A stretch of 64,000 bases of DNA from Bifidobacterium aemilianum. Its GTDB lineage: Bacteria; Actinomycetota; Actinomycetes; Actinomycetales; Bifidobacteriaceae. Position 1 is the stretch's first letter, and each line of letters opens with the position of its first letter. Positions 9,553 to 18,807 of this stretch are shown here, piece by piece. The stretch covers positions 372,001-436,000 of the forward strand of contig NZ_PDCG01000001.1 of NCBI RefSeq assembly GCF_003315635.1, written 5' to 3'. The notes under the pieces were generated by a model, which saw only the letters and a program-made list of their open reading frames with translations, searched no databases and was not told the DNA's origin. The position numbers and the translations under genes were made by a program.

Positions 9553-10032
9553 TCAGTCGCCGAAGAGGTCACGGGAGGAGGAGCCGTTCTGTGCCTCCTC
9601 GACCTTGATGTTCACCTGGGCAGGGCTGAGCAGAAATACCCTGGGTGTCACACGTTCAATGGAGCCCCTGACACCGAAGACCACGCCTGCGGAGAAGTCC
9701 ACGATCCTATAGGCCACAGCCTCGGAGACCCCGGTCAGGTTGAGCACCACGGGCACCCCGTCGCGGATGGCCCTGCCGACCAGCTGGGCATCCTCATAGG
9801 ATTTGGGGTGGATGGTCGTGATCCTGTTGACCTTGGTGGGAAAGGGACTGGTCTCATGCTTGGCGCCGCCAGCCGACGAGGAGGCGGACCCGGAGGATAC
9901 CATGGGGGTCACGCTGTGGTCACTATCGAAGTCGGACTCGAGTTCGGGAGCATCGGCCTGATAGTCCTCATCCTCATCCACCACATCCGTCATGCCCAGA
10001 TAGGACATCGCGCTCTTCATCAACCCTGCCAT
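9553..10032 (-). CDS. sepF: SepF, FtsZ-associated septum protein
   Basis: SepF anchors FtsZ filaments to the membrane and aligns the Z-ring. The protein has 159 residues from ATG 10030-10032, where AAAGGAAG precedes the start. This gives MAGLMKSAMSYLGM, the amphipathic membrane-binding helix expected at the SepF N-terminus. An upstream in-frame ATG adds five residues but lacks that fit. An acidic, Ser-rich linker follows, then the globular SepF core (ITTIHPKSYEDAQLVGRAIRDGVPVVLNLTGVSEAVAYRIVDFSAGVVFGV). It lies directly behind ftsZ, as in other actinobacteria, which lack FtsA and use SepF as membrane anchor. Confidence 0.95.
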   Translation of the reverse strand: MAGLMKSAMSYLGMTDVVDEDEDYQADAPELESDFDSDHSVTPMVSSGSASSSAGGAKHETSPFPTKVNRITTIHPKSYEDAQLVGRAIRDGVPVVLNLTGVSEAVAYRIVDFSAGVVFGVRGSIERVTPRVFLLSPAQVNIKVEEAQNGSSSRDLFGD

Positions 10033-10069
10033 GGATCTTCCTTTCACTCGACTCGTTCTCTATACTCGA

Positions 10070-11281
10070 CTACCGCAAAAAATCCGGAATGTCGAGGTCT
10101 CCCGGGTCGTCCGGGCTGAAGATCTGCTGCTCACCCGTCCCATCCATGGCCTGCTCCTGGGCGGCGGCTGGAGCCGGGCTTTCCGGCAGCTGCTGGATCA
10201 GTGACGGCTGGCCGTCCTGGGGCTCAGCGGCGGCTGGCAGCTGGTCGGATGCGGCCGGCTGGGTGACATCGCGGTAAGCTTCCTCAAGGGTGGGGGCCTG
10301 ACCATCGGACTTCTTGGAATTGGCGTCGAAGCCGGCGGCGATGACCGTGACACGGACCTCGTCCCCATAGGCATCGTCCAGTGCCAGACCCCAGATGATC
10401 TGTGCCTCGGGGTGGATGGCCCGCTGGACCAGCTCGGTGGCCGCCTTGGCCTCCTGGAGCTTGAGGTCGGTCGGGCCGGCGATGTTGATCAGGGCACCGT
10501 GGGCACCCTCAACGCTCTCCTCCAGCAGTGGGGAGGAGATGGCGATCTCGGCCGCCTGGGTGGCCCGATCCTCGCCCCGGGCGGAGCCGATGCCGAAGAG
10601 GGCGGTGCCCGCACCGCGCAGGATGGCGGTGACATCCGAGAAGTCCACATGAATGTAGGAGTTCATGGTGATCAGGTCCGTGATGCCCTGAACACCGGCC
10701 AGGAGAGCCGTATCCGCGGTCTTGAAGGCGTCGACGATACCGATGGTCCTGTCGGAGAGTTCCAGGAGACGGTCGTTGGGAATGACGATGAGGGCGTCGA
10801 CCTCCTTGCGGAGGTTCTCGATGCCCAGCTTGGCGGAGGCGGTGCGCTGTGGCCCCTCGAAGGAAAAGGGACGGGTGACCACGGCGATGGTCAGGGCGCC
10901 CTGCTGGTGGGCCGCCCGGGCGACGATGGGGCTGGCACCGGTACCGGTGCCGCCACCCTCACCGCAGGTAACGAAGACCATGTCGGCTCCCTTGAGGGCC
11001 TCCTCGATGTCAGACTGGTGGTCTTGGGCGGCCTTGGCCCCCTTCTCAGGGTCGGCGCCGGCCCCCAGTCCCCTGCTGGTGTTGTCGTTCAGCGAGATCT
11101 TTACATCCGCATCCGAGCGCAGCAAATCCTTGGCATCGGTATTGATGGCGACAAATTCAACGTTCTGCAGACCCTCGGCAATCATGCGATTGACGGCGTT
11201 GCCACCGGCTCCACCGACACCGACTACCTTGATATTGGTCTTGTCGTTGAAATTGTCAGTCTGGGCAATCTCGCTCACCAT
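10070..11281 (-). CDS. ftsZ: Cell division GTPase FtsZ
   Basis: Tubulin-like GTPase forming the Z-ring. Visible motifs are VGVGGAGGNAVNRM, the tubulin signature GGGTGTG, the NDRLLELSD region, and the T7-loop NSYIHVDFSDV. A variable linker follows, then the conserved C-terminal peptide DDPGDLDIPDFLR, the SepF/partner-binding tail. The start is uncertain. ATG 11279-11281 is three bases after AGGAG, the next codon GTG is six bases after it (better spacing, protein MSEIAQTDNF), and a GTG at 11309-11311 adds ten residues with a weaker site. From the ATG the length is 403 residues. Confidence 0.97.
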   Translation of the reverse strand: MVSEIAQTDNFNDKTNIKVVGVGGAGGNAVNRMIAEGLQNVEFVAINTDAKDLLRSDADVKISLNDNTSRGLGAGADPEKGAKAAQDHQSDIEEALKGADMVFVTCGEGGGTGTGASPIVARAAHQQGALTIAVVTRPFSFEGPQRTASAKLGIENLRKEVDALIVIPNDRLLELSDRTIGIVDAFKTADTALLAGVQGITDLITMNSYIHVDFSDVTAILRGAGTALFGIGSARGEDRATQAAEIAISSPLLEESVEGAHGALINIAGPTDLKLQEAKAATELVQRAIHPEAQIIWGLALDDAYGDEVRVTVIAAGFDANSKKSDGQAPTLEEAYRDVTQPAASDQLPAAAEPQDGQPSLIQQLPESPAPAAAQEQAMDGTGEQQIFSPDDPGDLDIPDFLR

Positions 11282-11445
11282 AGTCTCCTGTTCGTTCACG
11301 GTTATGCTCACTCTATCGCAGAACCGGTATAAGAATAGACTTATTTTCTCAGTGTGTACGAACTTTTTCCAATCTCAGCCCCATTCGCACACCTCCGGAC
11401 TCCATCCACCCCGTCCCGGGTCCGTCTGCAGCACCGCTCACTATC

Positions 11446-12726
11446 CTAGTAACTGGCGTCCATGGGGTCGTCGCCGAAGAGCTGTTCCCGCTCCTCATGA
11501 CTGCTGGTCCTGGAGTCCAGCCAGCCATAGGGCAGATGAACCTTCTTGGCATAGCGGATGCGGCCACGGGGCTTGTCCCTGACCCGCTCGGGCAGGGTCA
11601 GGGTCAGGTCCAGGTCGCCGATGCGCGCCTCAAGGTCGGCCAGGCTCTCGCATTCCATGAAGGACCGTCGGGTGGGTCCGCCGACCGGGAAGCCCTTGAG
11701 ATACCAGGCCATGTGCTTACGCAGATCATGGACGGCCATCCTCTCGTCCCCGTCGTAGAAGTCGACCAGGAGCCGGCCGTGCCTAAGCATGACCTGGCAG
11801 ACTTGGCCCAGGTTGGGGTCTAAGCGATCCTGGCTGCCGGCGAAGGCGTTCTTGATGTCGCCGAAGAGCCAAGGGCGGCCCTGGCAGCCGCGTCCCACGG
11901 CCACACCGGCGCAACCGGTCTGCCGGACCATGTCCAGGGCATCATCGGCCCCCCAGATGTCGCCGTTGCCGAAGACGGGGATGTCCAGGGCCTCGACCAG
12001 CTGGCCGATTCGCTCCCAGTGCGAATGGCCCCCGTAGTATTCGGCGGTGGTCCGGGCATGGAGGGTGACGGCGGCACAGCCCTCCTCCTGGGCTATGTGC
12101 CCGGCCTCCATAAAGGTCTCATGGTCATGGTCAATGCCCACACGGATCTTGGCGGTCACCGGGATGCCGGCGGCCGAGCAGACCTTGACCACGCGGGCGA
12201 TCAGGTCGGCGAAGATGTCGGTCTTCCATGGCAGGGCCGATCCGCCACCCCTACGGGTGACCTTGGGGACCGGGCAGCCGAAGTTCAGGTCGATATGGTC
12301 GGCCATGTCGCCGTCTACCAGCATCTGGGCCGCCTGCTCGACGATGGCCGGGTTAACCCCGTAGAGCTGCAGGGAGCGTACCTTCTCCGAGGGCGCGAAG
12401 CGACAAAGGCGGAAGGCTTTGGGGTTGCGGGCCAGGAGGGCCCGGGCCGTGATCATCTCGGCCACATAGAGGCCGTCTGGACCGTATCCCTCACACAGGG
12501 TGCGGAAGGGCCAATTGGTCACCCCCGCCATGGGCGAGAGCACCACTGGGGTGGGGATATGGATGGGCCCCAGATCCACCGGCTTGATGACCGGCTGGCC
12601 AGGCTGGTCCGCCTCCTCCCTGTACGGCGGCCGCCCGGAGCCCTGCACGCCCGTCTCCCCGGCAGTCTGCTGTGCGCTCTGGGACTCATTCAACGCTGTC
12701 TGCTCCACCTGTCGGTCTTCCCCCAC
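11446..12726 (-). CDS. dusB: tRNA-dihydrouridine synthase
   Basis: FMN enzyme reducing uridine in the tRNA D-loop. The 426-residue protein has about 45 low-complexity residues before the catalytic barrel, which begins LGPIHIPTPVVLSPMAGVTNWPF. The DHIDLNFGCPVPKVTRRGGGSAL block holds the catalytic cysteine and FMN-binding residues. VTAKIRVGID, VTLHARTTAEYYGG, PVFGNGDIWGADDAL and GVAVGRGCQGRPWLF are further family blocks. The start is GTG (12724-12726) with AGAAGG immediately upstream. An internal GTG six codons on is possible. It lies 27 nt behind glyS and is probably co-transcribed with it. Confidence 0.93.
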   Translation of the reverse strand: MGEDRQVEQTALNESQSAQQTAGETGVQGSGRPPYREEADQPGQPVIKPVDLGPIHIPTPVVLSPMAGVTNWPFRTLCEGYGPDGLYVAEMITARALLARNPKAFRLCRFAPSEKVRSLQLYGVNPAIVEQAAQMLVDGDMADHIDLNFGCPVPKVTRRGGGSALPWKTDIFADLIARVVKVCSAAGIPVTAKIRVGIDHDHETFMEAGHIAQEEGCAAVTLHARTTAEYYGGHSHWERIGQLVEALDIPVFGNGDIWGADDALDMVRQTGCAGVAVGRGCQGRPWLFGDIKNAFAGSQDRLDPNLGQVCQVMLRHGRLLVDFYDGDERMAVHDLRKHMAWYLKGFPVGGPTRRSFMECESLADLEARIGDLDLTLTLPERVRDKPRGRIRYAKKVHLPYGWLDSRTSSHEEREQLFGDDPMDASY

Positions 12727-12753
12727 CTTCTGCTCATACCTTGAGAGGCCTCA

Positions 12754-14274
12754 TCAGTACAGGCCACCGGCCTCGGCCACCTTGACCGGAACCGTGCCGT
12801 CCTCACCCTGCTCCTTGGAAACATCCAGACCGCCATCCGCGGCCTTGCTACCGACAACGGAGGAGGGGCCGGCCGCGTAGCGCACGCGCTTCTGGCCGAT
12901 GCGCTCGCCCACATAGGCGCTCACCTGGTTCAGGGCCACCCGCTCCTGCTGCATGCTGTCGCGGTCTCGGATGGTGACGGCATGGTCGTCCAGGCTGTCG
13001 AAGTCCACAGTGATGCACAGAGGGGTGCCGATCTCGTCCTGGCGGCGGTAGCGGCGGCCGATTGCACCCGACTCGTCGTAGTCAATCAGCCAGTCCTGCT
13101 GGCGGAGGTCGGCGGCCAGGTCATGGGAGATGCCCTGGAGCTCCGGCTTCTTGGACAGGGGCAGGACCGCTGCTTTGTAGGGTGACAGGCGGGGGTCCAG
13201 ACGCAGGACGGTGCGCCGGTCGACGCCGCCCTTGGTGTTGGGGGCCTCATCCACGTCGTAGGCATCCACCAGGAAGGCCATGAGCGACCTGGTCAGACCA
13301 GCGGCCGGCTCGATGACATAGGGTATGTACTTCTCACCGGAGGCCGGGTCGAAGTAGGAGAGGTCCTCACCCGAATGCTCGGCGTGGGCCTTCAGGTCGA
13401 AGTCGGTGCGGTTGGCCACACCTTCCAGCTCACCCCAGTCCGAACCCTGGAAGCCGAACTTGTATTCAATGTCGACCGTGCGCTTGGAGTAGTGGGAGAG
13501 CTTCTCCTCGGGGTGCTCGTAGTGGCGCAGGTTCTCGGGCTTGATGCCCAGGTCGGTGTACCAGCGGGTGCGGGTGTCGATCCAGTACTGGTGCCAGTCC
13601 TCGTCGGTGCCGGGGACCACGAAGAACTCCATCTCCATCTGCTCGAACTCGCGGGTGCGGAAGATGAAGTTGCCAGGCGTGATCTCGTTGCGGAAGGACT
13701 TGCCCATATTGGCGATGCCGAAGGGAGGCTTGGAGCGCGAGGAGGTCATGACGTTCTTGAAGTCCACGAAGATGCCCTGGGCGGTCTCAGGACGCAAGTA
13801 GTGCAGGGAGTTCTCATCCTGGACCGGGCCCAGCTGGGTCTTGAGCATCATGTTGAAGTCGCGGGGTTCGGTCCACTGGCCACGGGTTCCGCAGAAGGGG
13901 CATGCGATGTCCTTCAATCCGTTGGGGGGCATCTGGTCGCCGTGCTTCTCGGCGTAGGCCTCCTCCAGTTTGTCGGAGCGCTGACGCTTGTGGCAGTTGA
14001 GGCATTCGATCAGGGGGTCGTTGAAGACGTTGACATGGCCTGAGGCCACCCAGACCTGAGTGGGGAGGATGACGGATGTGTCGACCCCGACCACATCGTC
14101 GCGGGTGGTGACCATGGAGCGCCACCACTGGTGCTTGATGTTGTCCTTGAGGGCAACCCCCAGGGGACCGTAATCCCAAGCCGAGCGGGTGCCCCCGTAG
14201 ATCTCGCCTGCAGGGAAGACAAAGCCACGACGCTTGGCAAGGGACACTACTTCATCAAGTTTGGAGACAGCCAC
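12754..14274 (-). CDS. glyS: Glycyl-tRNA synthetase, homodimeric type
   Basis: Charges tRNA-Gly. This is the alpha2 (eukaryote/archaea-like) class II type found in actinobacteria, not the alpha2beta2 type. It shows [19 protein letters not shown], two CxxC pairs (CLNCHKR and CPFCGTRG, a probable zinc site), [39 protein letters not shown], and the anticodon-binding domain ([21 protein letters not shown]). The chosen start is GTG 14272-14274, six bases after AGAAGG, giving 506 residues ([18 protein letters not shown]). The longer upstream frame has no RBS. A possible promoter (TTGGTC 14344-14349, 16-bp spacer, TAGACT 14322-14327, reading minus) lies upstream. Confidence 0.96.
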   Translation of the reverse strand: MAVSKLDEVVSLAKRRGFVFPAGEIYGGTRSAWDYGPLGVALKDNIKHQWWRSMVTTRDDVVGVDTSVILPTQVWVASGHVNVFNDPLIECLNCHKRQRSDKLEEAYAEKHGDQMPPNGLKDIACPFCGTRGQWTEPRDFNMMLKTQLGPVQDENSLHYLRPETAQGIFVDFKNVMTSSRSKPPFGIANMGKSFRNEITPGNFIFRTREFEQMEMEFFVVPGTDEDWHQYWIDTRTRWYTDLGIKPENLRHYEHPEEKLSHYSKRTVDIEYKFGFQGSDWGELEGVANRTDFDLKAHAEHSGEDLSYFDPASGEKYIPYVIEPAAGLTRSLMAFLVDAYDVDEAPNTKGGVDRRTVLRLDPRLSPYKAAVLPLSKKPELQGISHDLAADLRQQDWLIDYDESGAIGRRYRRQDEIGTPLCITVDFDSLDDHAVTIRDRDSMQQERVALNQVSAYVGERIGQKRVRYAAGPSSVVGSKAADGGLDVSKEQGEDGTVPVKVAEAGGLY

Positions 14275-14462
14275 ATTACACCTTCTGCTCGGACGGTTCA
14301 GGGTACATTTTCGTGCTTTTGAGTCTACTGGGGCATGATGACAGACCAACGGAGGCAAAGAGGGTAGCTTCTTCGACTAGCCACTGGTTAAGGCCAGAGC
14401 ACAGGCCGTCTTGTGATGCAGCAGAGCAACCGCATATGCACGCAGGGGTATATCGTGTGACC

Positions 14463-15521
14463 ATGACCACGATGAAACAGATCGCCGAGATGGCAGGCGT
14501 CTCGGTCTCCACTGTCTCCCTAGTGATCAACAAACGGGACAAGGGCAGGGTCAATCCAGGCCTTGCTAGGAGGGTGCGCAAGACCGCCGATGCCTTGGGC
14601 TACCACCCCAACCCCTTGGCTAGGTCACTGCGGACCAGCAGGACCAGGATCCTTGGATTCATCAGCGAGGAGATCGCCACCACCCCCTATGCCGGCAATA
14701 TCATCCGTGGGGCCCAGGATGCGGCCAGCGCGACCGGCTACATGATGCTCACGGTCAACACGGACGGAACCTCCAAGAAGGATGAGGAACAGGAGGTTGC
14801 CACCCTTAAACGCTATGGTGTCGACGGCTTCCTATACGCCAAGATGTACAACCGTCTGGCCCAGGTGCCCGACTGCCTCCAAGATCAACCCCTGGTTCTC
14901 GTCGATGCCACGGATGAGAGCGGGTCCGTTCCCAGCATCTCCCCTGACGAATTCCATATCGGCTACGATGCGACCCGCCATCTTATCGAGGCTGGTTGCG
15001 AACGCATCGCCTATATCGGTGCAGCCGAGACCCTGCTGGCCCAAGGCATTCGCCTGCAGGGATACCGGGCTGCCCTGGAGGAGTCCGGGAGGACCTTTGT
15101 GCAGGATCTGGTGGCCAATGTCGGCTTTAACCAACCGGCCCTGGACCAGGTCGGTGCCCTCTTTGACAGCCAGCACCCGGATGGCTTCTTCTGCTTCAAC
15201 GATGCACGGGCATGGCATGTGTACGAGGCTGCAGCCCGCCGGGGCCTGACCGTTGGCAGGGACATCAGCGTGGTTGGTGTCGATAACCATCGCCTGGTGG
15301 CCGAGACCATTTCGCCACGCTTGACGACCATCGAACTCCCCCATTACGAAATCGGCTACTGGTCGGTCTGCAAACTGGTCTCGATGATTACTGGAGAACC
15401 AGTGCCAGAGGACCGGCTGCCTGACACCATCGCCCCCCTGCCCAGCATGGACGCCCCCTGGCCGGTTCGGATTCGATGCACACTGCTGTCAAAGGATTCC
15501 GTGGTTCCGCATAACAGCTAA
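14463..15521 (+). CDS. LacI-family regulator of the sucrose operon
   Basis: Sugar-responsive DNA-binding repressor of 352 residues. The N-terminal helix-turn-helix is MKQIAEMAGVSVSTVSLVIN followed by the hinge region ending YHPNPLARSLRT. The periplasmic-binding-protein-like effector domain includes ILGFISEEIATTPYAG, VDGFLYAKM, HLIEAGCERIAYIG, DGFFCFNDARAWHVYEAA and ISVVGVDNHRLV. Starts at GTG 14457 (eight bases after AGGGG), ATG 14463 or ATG 14472 are all possible. It is transcribed divergently from glyS and toward the permease and GH32 genes. The dyad operator at 15659-15688 is its likely target, with sucrose or a derivative as inducer (inference). Confidence 0.93.
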   Translation: MTTMKQIAEMAGVSVSTVSLVINKRDKGRVNPGLARRVRKTADALGYHPNPLARSLRTSRTRILGFISEEIATTPYAGNIIRGAQDAASATGYMMLTVNTDGTSKKDEEQEVATLKRYGVDGFLYAKMYNRLAQVPDCLQDQPLVLVDATDESGSVPSISPDEFHIGYDATRHLIEAGCERIAYIGAAETLLAQGIRLQGYRAALEESGRTFVQDLVANVGFNQPALDQVGALFDSQHPDGFFCFNDARAWHVYEAAARRGLTVGRDISVVGVDNHRLVAETISPRLTTIELPHYEIGYWSVCKLVSMITGEPVPEDRLPDTIAPLPSMDAPWPVRIRCTLLSKDSVVPHNS

Positions 15522-15658
15522 GCATCACATGGACCTTTGCACAGCCTCTCCCCAAGCCGTGCCGCGTCTTTATTCGCTCACTACTCAATCAAGCGTAGGC
15601 AGCTGAGTTTCCGCGTATTCCCGAACCATACCCTTGGTCATAGTGACGACCCGCATCA

Positions 15659-15697
15659 CATCAATCGTTTGACGTAAAACGATTGATGCTCTACTAT
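15659..15697 (+). promoter_or_regulatory. Promoter with overlapping LacI-type operator
   Basis: A perfect inverted repeat with 12-bp arms (CATCAATCGTTT at 15659-15670, AAACGATTGATG at 15677-15688) and a 6-bp spacer. Each arm lies in a CG-centred LacI-like half (TCAATCGTTTGA and TAAAACGATTGA), with centres 14 bp apart. A sigma-70-like promoter overlaps it: TTGACG at 15669-15674, 17-bp spacer, TACTAT at 15692-15697. Bound repressor would therefore block RNA polymerase at the -35 box and spacer. The site is 85 nt before the permease start. Confidence 0.8.
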
Positions 15698-15782
15698 CAT
15701 GCTCAGGCAACGAAGCAAAGGCCACGTGCATAGTTCAGGCCGGCAGAGATGCCAAACAGCACCGTCATTGAAAGAGGTAGTC

Positions 15783-17081
15783 ATGACTAAAAAAACTTCC
15801 GCCTGGAGGAACCCTTCCTATCTGCAGAGTTCCACCGGCATTTTTCTCTTCTTCTGCGCCTGGGGCATCTGGTGGGCCTTCTACTCCCTGTGGCTCACCA
15901 CCAAGCTGGGTATGAACAACACCCAAGTAGGCAACATCTACTCGGTAAACTCCCTGGCGACACTGATCATCATGTTCGTCTACGGAGTCCTCCAGGACGA
16001 ACTCGGCATCAAACGCCGCCTGACCATCTTTATCTCGGCCATCGCCGCCCTGGTCGGTCCCTTCGTCCAGTTCATCTACATGCCGCTAATCCAGTCCCAT
16101 CTGATGGTCGGCGCAATCCTGGGCTCCGTGGTTCTGTCAGCAGGATTCATGTCCGGCTGTTCCCTCCTCGAGGCCGTCACCGAGCGCTATAGCCGCAAAT
16201 TCGGATTCGAGTACGGCCAGTCCCGCGCCTGGGGTTCCTTCGGCTATGCCATCGTGGCCCTGGTGGGCGGCATCGTCTTCAATATCAACCCCATGATCAA
16301 CTTCTGGCTGGGTTCCGCCTTCGGCGTCGGCATGCTCATGGTCTACGCCTTCTGGGTCCCCCAGGAGCAGAAGGAGGAACTGCGAAAGGAGGCAGACCCC
16401 AACGCGGAGAAGACCAACCCCTCCCTGAAAGAAATGGTCTCGGTGCTGGGCATGCCCGCCCTCTGGCTGCTCATCGTCTTCATGATGTTCACCAACACTT
16501 TCTACACGGTCTTCGACCAGCAGATGTTCCCCAAGTATTATGCTGACCTCTTCTCAACCCCCGCACTCGGAACCCAGGTCTATGGCTACCTGAACTCCTT
16601 CCAGGTCTTCCTGGAATCGGCCATGATGGGCGTGGTCCCTGTCATCATGCGCAAGATCGGTGTGCGCAATTCCCTGTTGCTTGGCGCTCTGGTCATGTTC
16701 CTGCGCATCGGCCTGTGTGGTGTCTTCCATGACCCCTATATGGTCTCGGTCGTCAAGCTCTTCCACTCCATCGAGGTGCCGCTCTTCTGCCTGCCGGCCT
16801 TCCGCTACTTCACCCTCCACTTCAACCCCAAGCTGTCCGCCACCCTCTACATGGTCGGTTTCCAGATCGCCTCACAGGTCGGTCAGGTCATCATGTCCAC
16901 TCCGCTGGGCATGCTGCACGACCACTTTGGCGACCGTCCGACCTTCTTCACAATCTCCTTTGTAGTCCTGGCCGCACTGATCTACGGCGTCTTCATCCTG
17001 AAGAAGGACGATCAGCAAGTCGATGGCGACCCCTTCTACACCGATAAGCAGCTGGCCGCACAAGGACAAAGCGCTGCCTGA
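15783..17081 (+). CDS. cscB: Sucrose/oligosaccharide:H+ symporter (LacY/CscB family)
   Basis: Twelve-helix MFS permease of the oligosaccharide:H+ symporter family, 432 residues. The N-terminus (SSTGIFLFFCAWGIWWAFYSLWL) and the loop GVLQDELGIKRRL match the LacY/RafB/CscB pattern. SRAWGSFGYAIVALVGG and the ATLYMVGFQIASQVGQVIMS stretch are further family-like blocks. The start ATG 15783 is preceded by AGAGG. A longer frame from 15699 would begin inside the promoter region and is rejected. Position between a LacI gene and a GH32 hydrolase points to sucrose as substrate. Raffinose or short fructo-oligosaccharides remain possible. Confidence 0.9.
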   Translation: MTKKTSAWRNPSYLQSSTGIFLFFCAWGIWWAFYSLWLTTKLGMNNTQVGNIYSVNSLATLIIMFVYGVLQDELGIKRRLTIFISAIAALVGPFVQFIYMPLIQSHLMVGAILGSVVLSAGFMSGCSLLEAVTERYSRKFGFEYGQSRAWGSFGYAIVALVGGIVFNINPMINFWLGSAFGVGMLMVYAFWVPQEQKEELRKEADPNAEKTNPSLKEMVSVLGMPALWLLIVFMMFTNTFYTVFDQQMFPKYYADLFSTPALGTQVYGYLNSFQVFLESAMMGVVPVIMRKIGVRNSLLLGALVMFLRIGLCGVFHDPYMVSVVKLFHSIEVPLFCLPAFRYFTLHFNPKLSATLYMVGFQIASQVGQVIMSTPLGMLHDHFGDRPTFFTISFVVLAALIYGVFILKKDDQQVDGDPFYTDKQLAAQGQSAA

Positions 17082-17087
17082 CACGCC

Positions 17088-17143
17088 CTGTCTCCCATCA
17101 TGGCGTCCCTCTCATCCAGATGGTCGACCATGATGGGAGACAG
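17088..17143 (+). repeat. Intercistronic 16-bp inverted repeat between permease and hydrolase
   Basis: Perfect 16-bp arms (17088-17103 and 17128-17143; CTGTCTCCCATCATGG and its complement) with a 24-nt loop, starting six bases after the permease stop. No T-run follows, so it is more likely an mRNA-stabilising or partial-attenuation hairpin than a full terminator. It would set different transcript levels for permease and hydrolase (inference). Confidence 0.75.
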
Positions 17144-17188
17144 ACCAGTACCAGCAAACAATTACCTGACACGAAAGGACGCTCGAGG

Positions 17189-18715
17189 ATGAACACCGAA
17201 CACATGCCGAGCTACGATCAGACCGCACAACTGGCCAAGGCCGAAGCTGGCGTGGACCAGCTCTTCTCCCAGCGCAATGACCGCTGGTACCCCTCCTGCC
17301 ACATAGCCTCCAAGGGCGGCTGGATCAATGACCCCAATGGCCTATGCTTCTTCAAGGGCCGATACCATGCCTACTACCAGCTCCATCCCTACGGCACCCA
17401 ATGGGGCCCCATGCACTGGGGACACGTCTCCAGCGAGGACATGGTCACCTGGCGGCGCGAGCCCATAGCCATGGCCCCCAGCTTCGAGGCAGAGAAGGAC
17501 GGTGTCTTCTCAGGTTCGGCGGTCATCTCCGACGATGGCAAGCTGGTCATCTACTACACCGGCCATCGCTGGCGCAACGGTGTGGACGAGGGCACGGAAG
17601 GCAATCTGCAGGAGCAATGCATGGCCATCTCCGAGGACGGCATCCACTTCGAGAAGAAAGGCGTCGTGGTCCCCTGCCCTGATGACCGCATCCCCCACTT
17701 CCGCGATCCCAAGGTCTGGAAACAGGGCGACACCTGGACCATGGTCTTCGGTGTATGCACCCCTGAGCACCGCGGTGAGATTTGGATGTACACCTCCGAG
17801 AACATGGTCGACTGGACCTTCGTCGGCCCCGTTTACAAACATCCTGATCCGGATGTCTTCATGCTGGAATGCCCCGATATGTTCCCTCTGGGCGACAAGT
17901 GGGTCATCTGCTATTCAGCCATGGGCCTCAAGCCTAAAGGCTTCGAATCACGCAACCACAACAATGCCGGTTACGTGATCGGCACGTGGGAACCGGGCCA
18001 GCCCTTCCGCCAGGAAACCGACTTCCACCTCTGGGATGACGGCCATAACTACTACGCGCCGCAGACCTTCCAAGGGCCCGACGGACGCCGCCTGGTCTTC
18101 GCTTGGATGAGCCCCTTCACCAGCCCCATCCCCATGGAGAATGATGGCTGGTGTGGCCAGTTCACTGTCCCCCGCGAGGTCGAGCTTGCAGACGACCACC
18201 TGCGCACCCAACCCATCCGCGAGTACGCCCAGCTGGATCAGAACCGCAAAGATTTCGGCCCCATCACCTTGGAAGTCAACGAGAGCAGGACCCTCTTGGC
18301 AGATGCCGCAACCGCCGACATCGACTTGGAGATCGATTTGGCCCACAGCCAGGCGGAACGAATCGGCCTGGAGCTCCACCGGACCGCCAACGGCGACCAC
18401 ACCCTGGTCTGCTACGACGACCAGCTGCAGCGGGTCGTCTTGGACCGCCACTGCAACAGCTACGGGGACCGCGGATATCGGACCGCCCCTCTGGACCGGT
18501 CCGACGGGAGGCTCAAGTTGCGGATCATCGTGGACCATGGCTCCATTGAAGTCTTCGTCAACGACGGCTTGGAGGTGCTCAGCTCCTACTCTTTCCCAGC
18601 TGAGGGGGCTCGCGAGATTCGATTGATCGCCGAATCCGGGGAGGGTCAGGCCATCATCAACAGCCTGTCCATCGCAGGCCTGGCAACGATTTGGGAGCAT
18701 CCCGACCGCAACTGA
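17189..18715 (+). CDS. cscA: GH32 beta-fructofuranosidase (sucrose hydrolase)
   Basis: Cytoplasmic glycoside hydrolase that splits imported sucrose or fructo-oligosaccharides into fructose and glucose. It has 508 residues and no signal peptide. The five-bladed propeller carries all three catalytic acids: nucleophile D48 in WINDPNG, D173 in FRDPKVW (transition-state stabiliser), and acid/base E227 in MLECPDMF. The C-terminal beta-sandwich (about residue 350 on) has RLKLRIIVDHGSIEVFVNDG. The start ATG 17189 follows AAAGGA. A longer frame from 17120 overlaps the intercistronic hairpin and is unlikely. It is the last gene of the operon. Confidence 0.95.
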   Translation: MNTEHMPSYDQTAQLAKAEAGVDQLFSQRNDRWYPSCHIASKGGWINDPNGLCFFKGRYHAYYQLHPYGTQWGPMHWGHVSSEDMVTWRREPIAMAPSFEAEKDGVFSGSAVISDDGKLVIYYTGHRWRNGVDEGTEGNLQEQCMAISEDGIHFEKKGVVVPCPDDRIPHFRDPKVWKQGDTWTMVFGVCTPEHRGEIWMYTSENMVDWTFVGPVYKHPDPDVFMLECPDMFPLGDKWVICYSAMGLKPKGFESRNHNNAGYVIGTWEPGQPFRQETDFHLWDDGHNYYAPQTFQGPDGRRLVFAWMSPFTSPIPMENDGWCGQFTVPREVELADDHLRTQPIREYAQLDQNRKDFGPITLEVNESRTLLADAATADIDLEIDLAHSQAERIGLELHRTANGDHTLVCYDDQLQRVVLDRHCNSYGDRGYRTAPLDRSDGRLKLRIIVDHGSIEVFVNDGLEVLSSYSFPAEGAREIRLIAESGEGQAIINSLSIAGLATIWEHPDRN

Positions 18716-18736
18716 CCGCCGGATCAGCTATGTTGA

Positions 18737-18768
18737 GGAGGCCTCCCCACTCGGGTGGGGAGGCCTCC
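18737..18768. terminator. Strong hairpin terminator after the sucrose operon
   Basis: Perfect 14-bp stem (GGAGGCCTCCCCAC, 18737-18750; complement 18755-18768) with a TCGG tetraloop, then TTATAT. It lies between two convergent genes and may serve both. Confidence 0.85.
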
Positions 18769-18807
18769 TTATATCATGCAGACTCCCTACCACAGGAGCC
18801 CGGTCCA

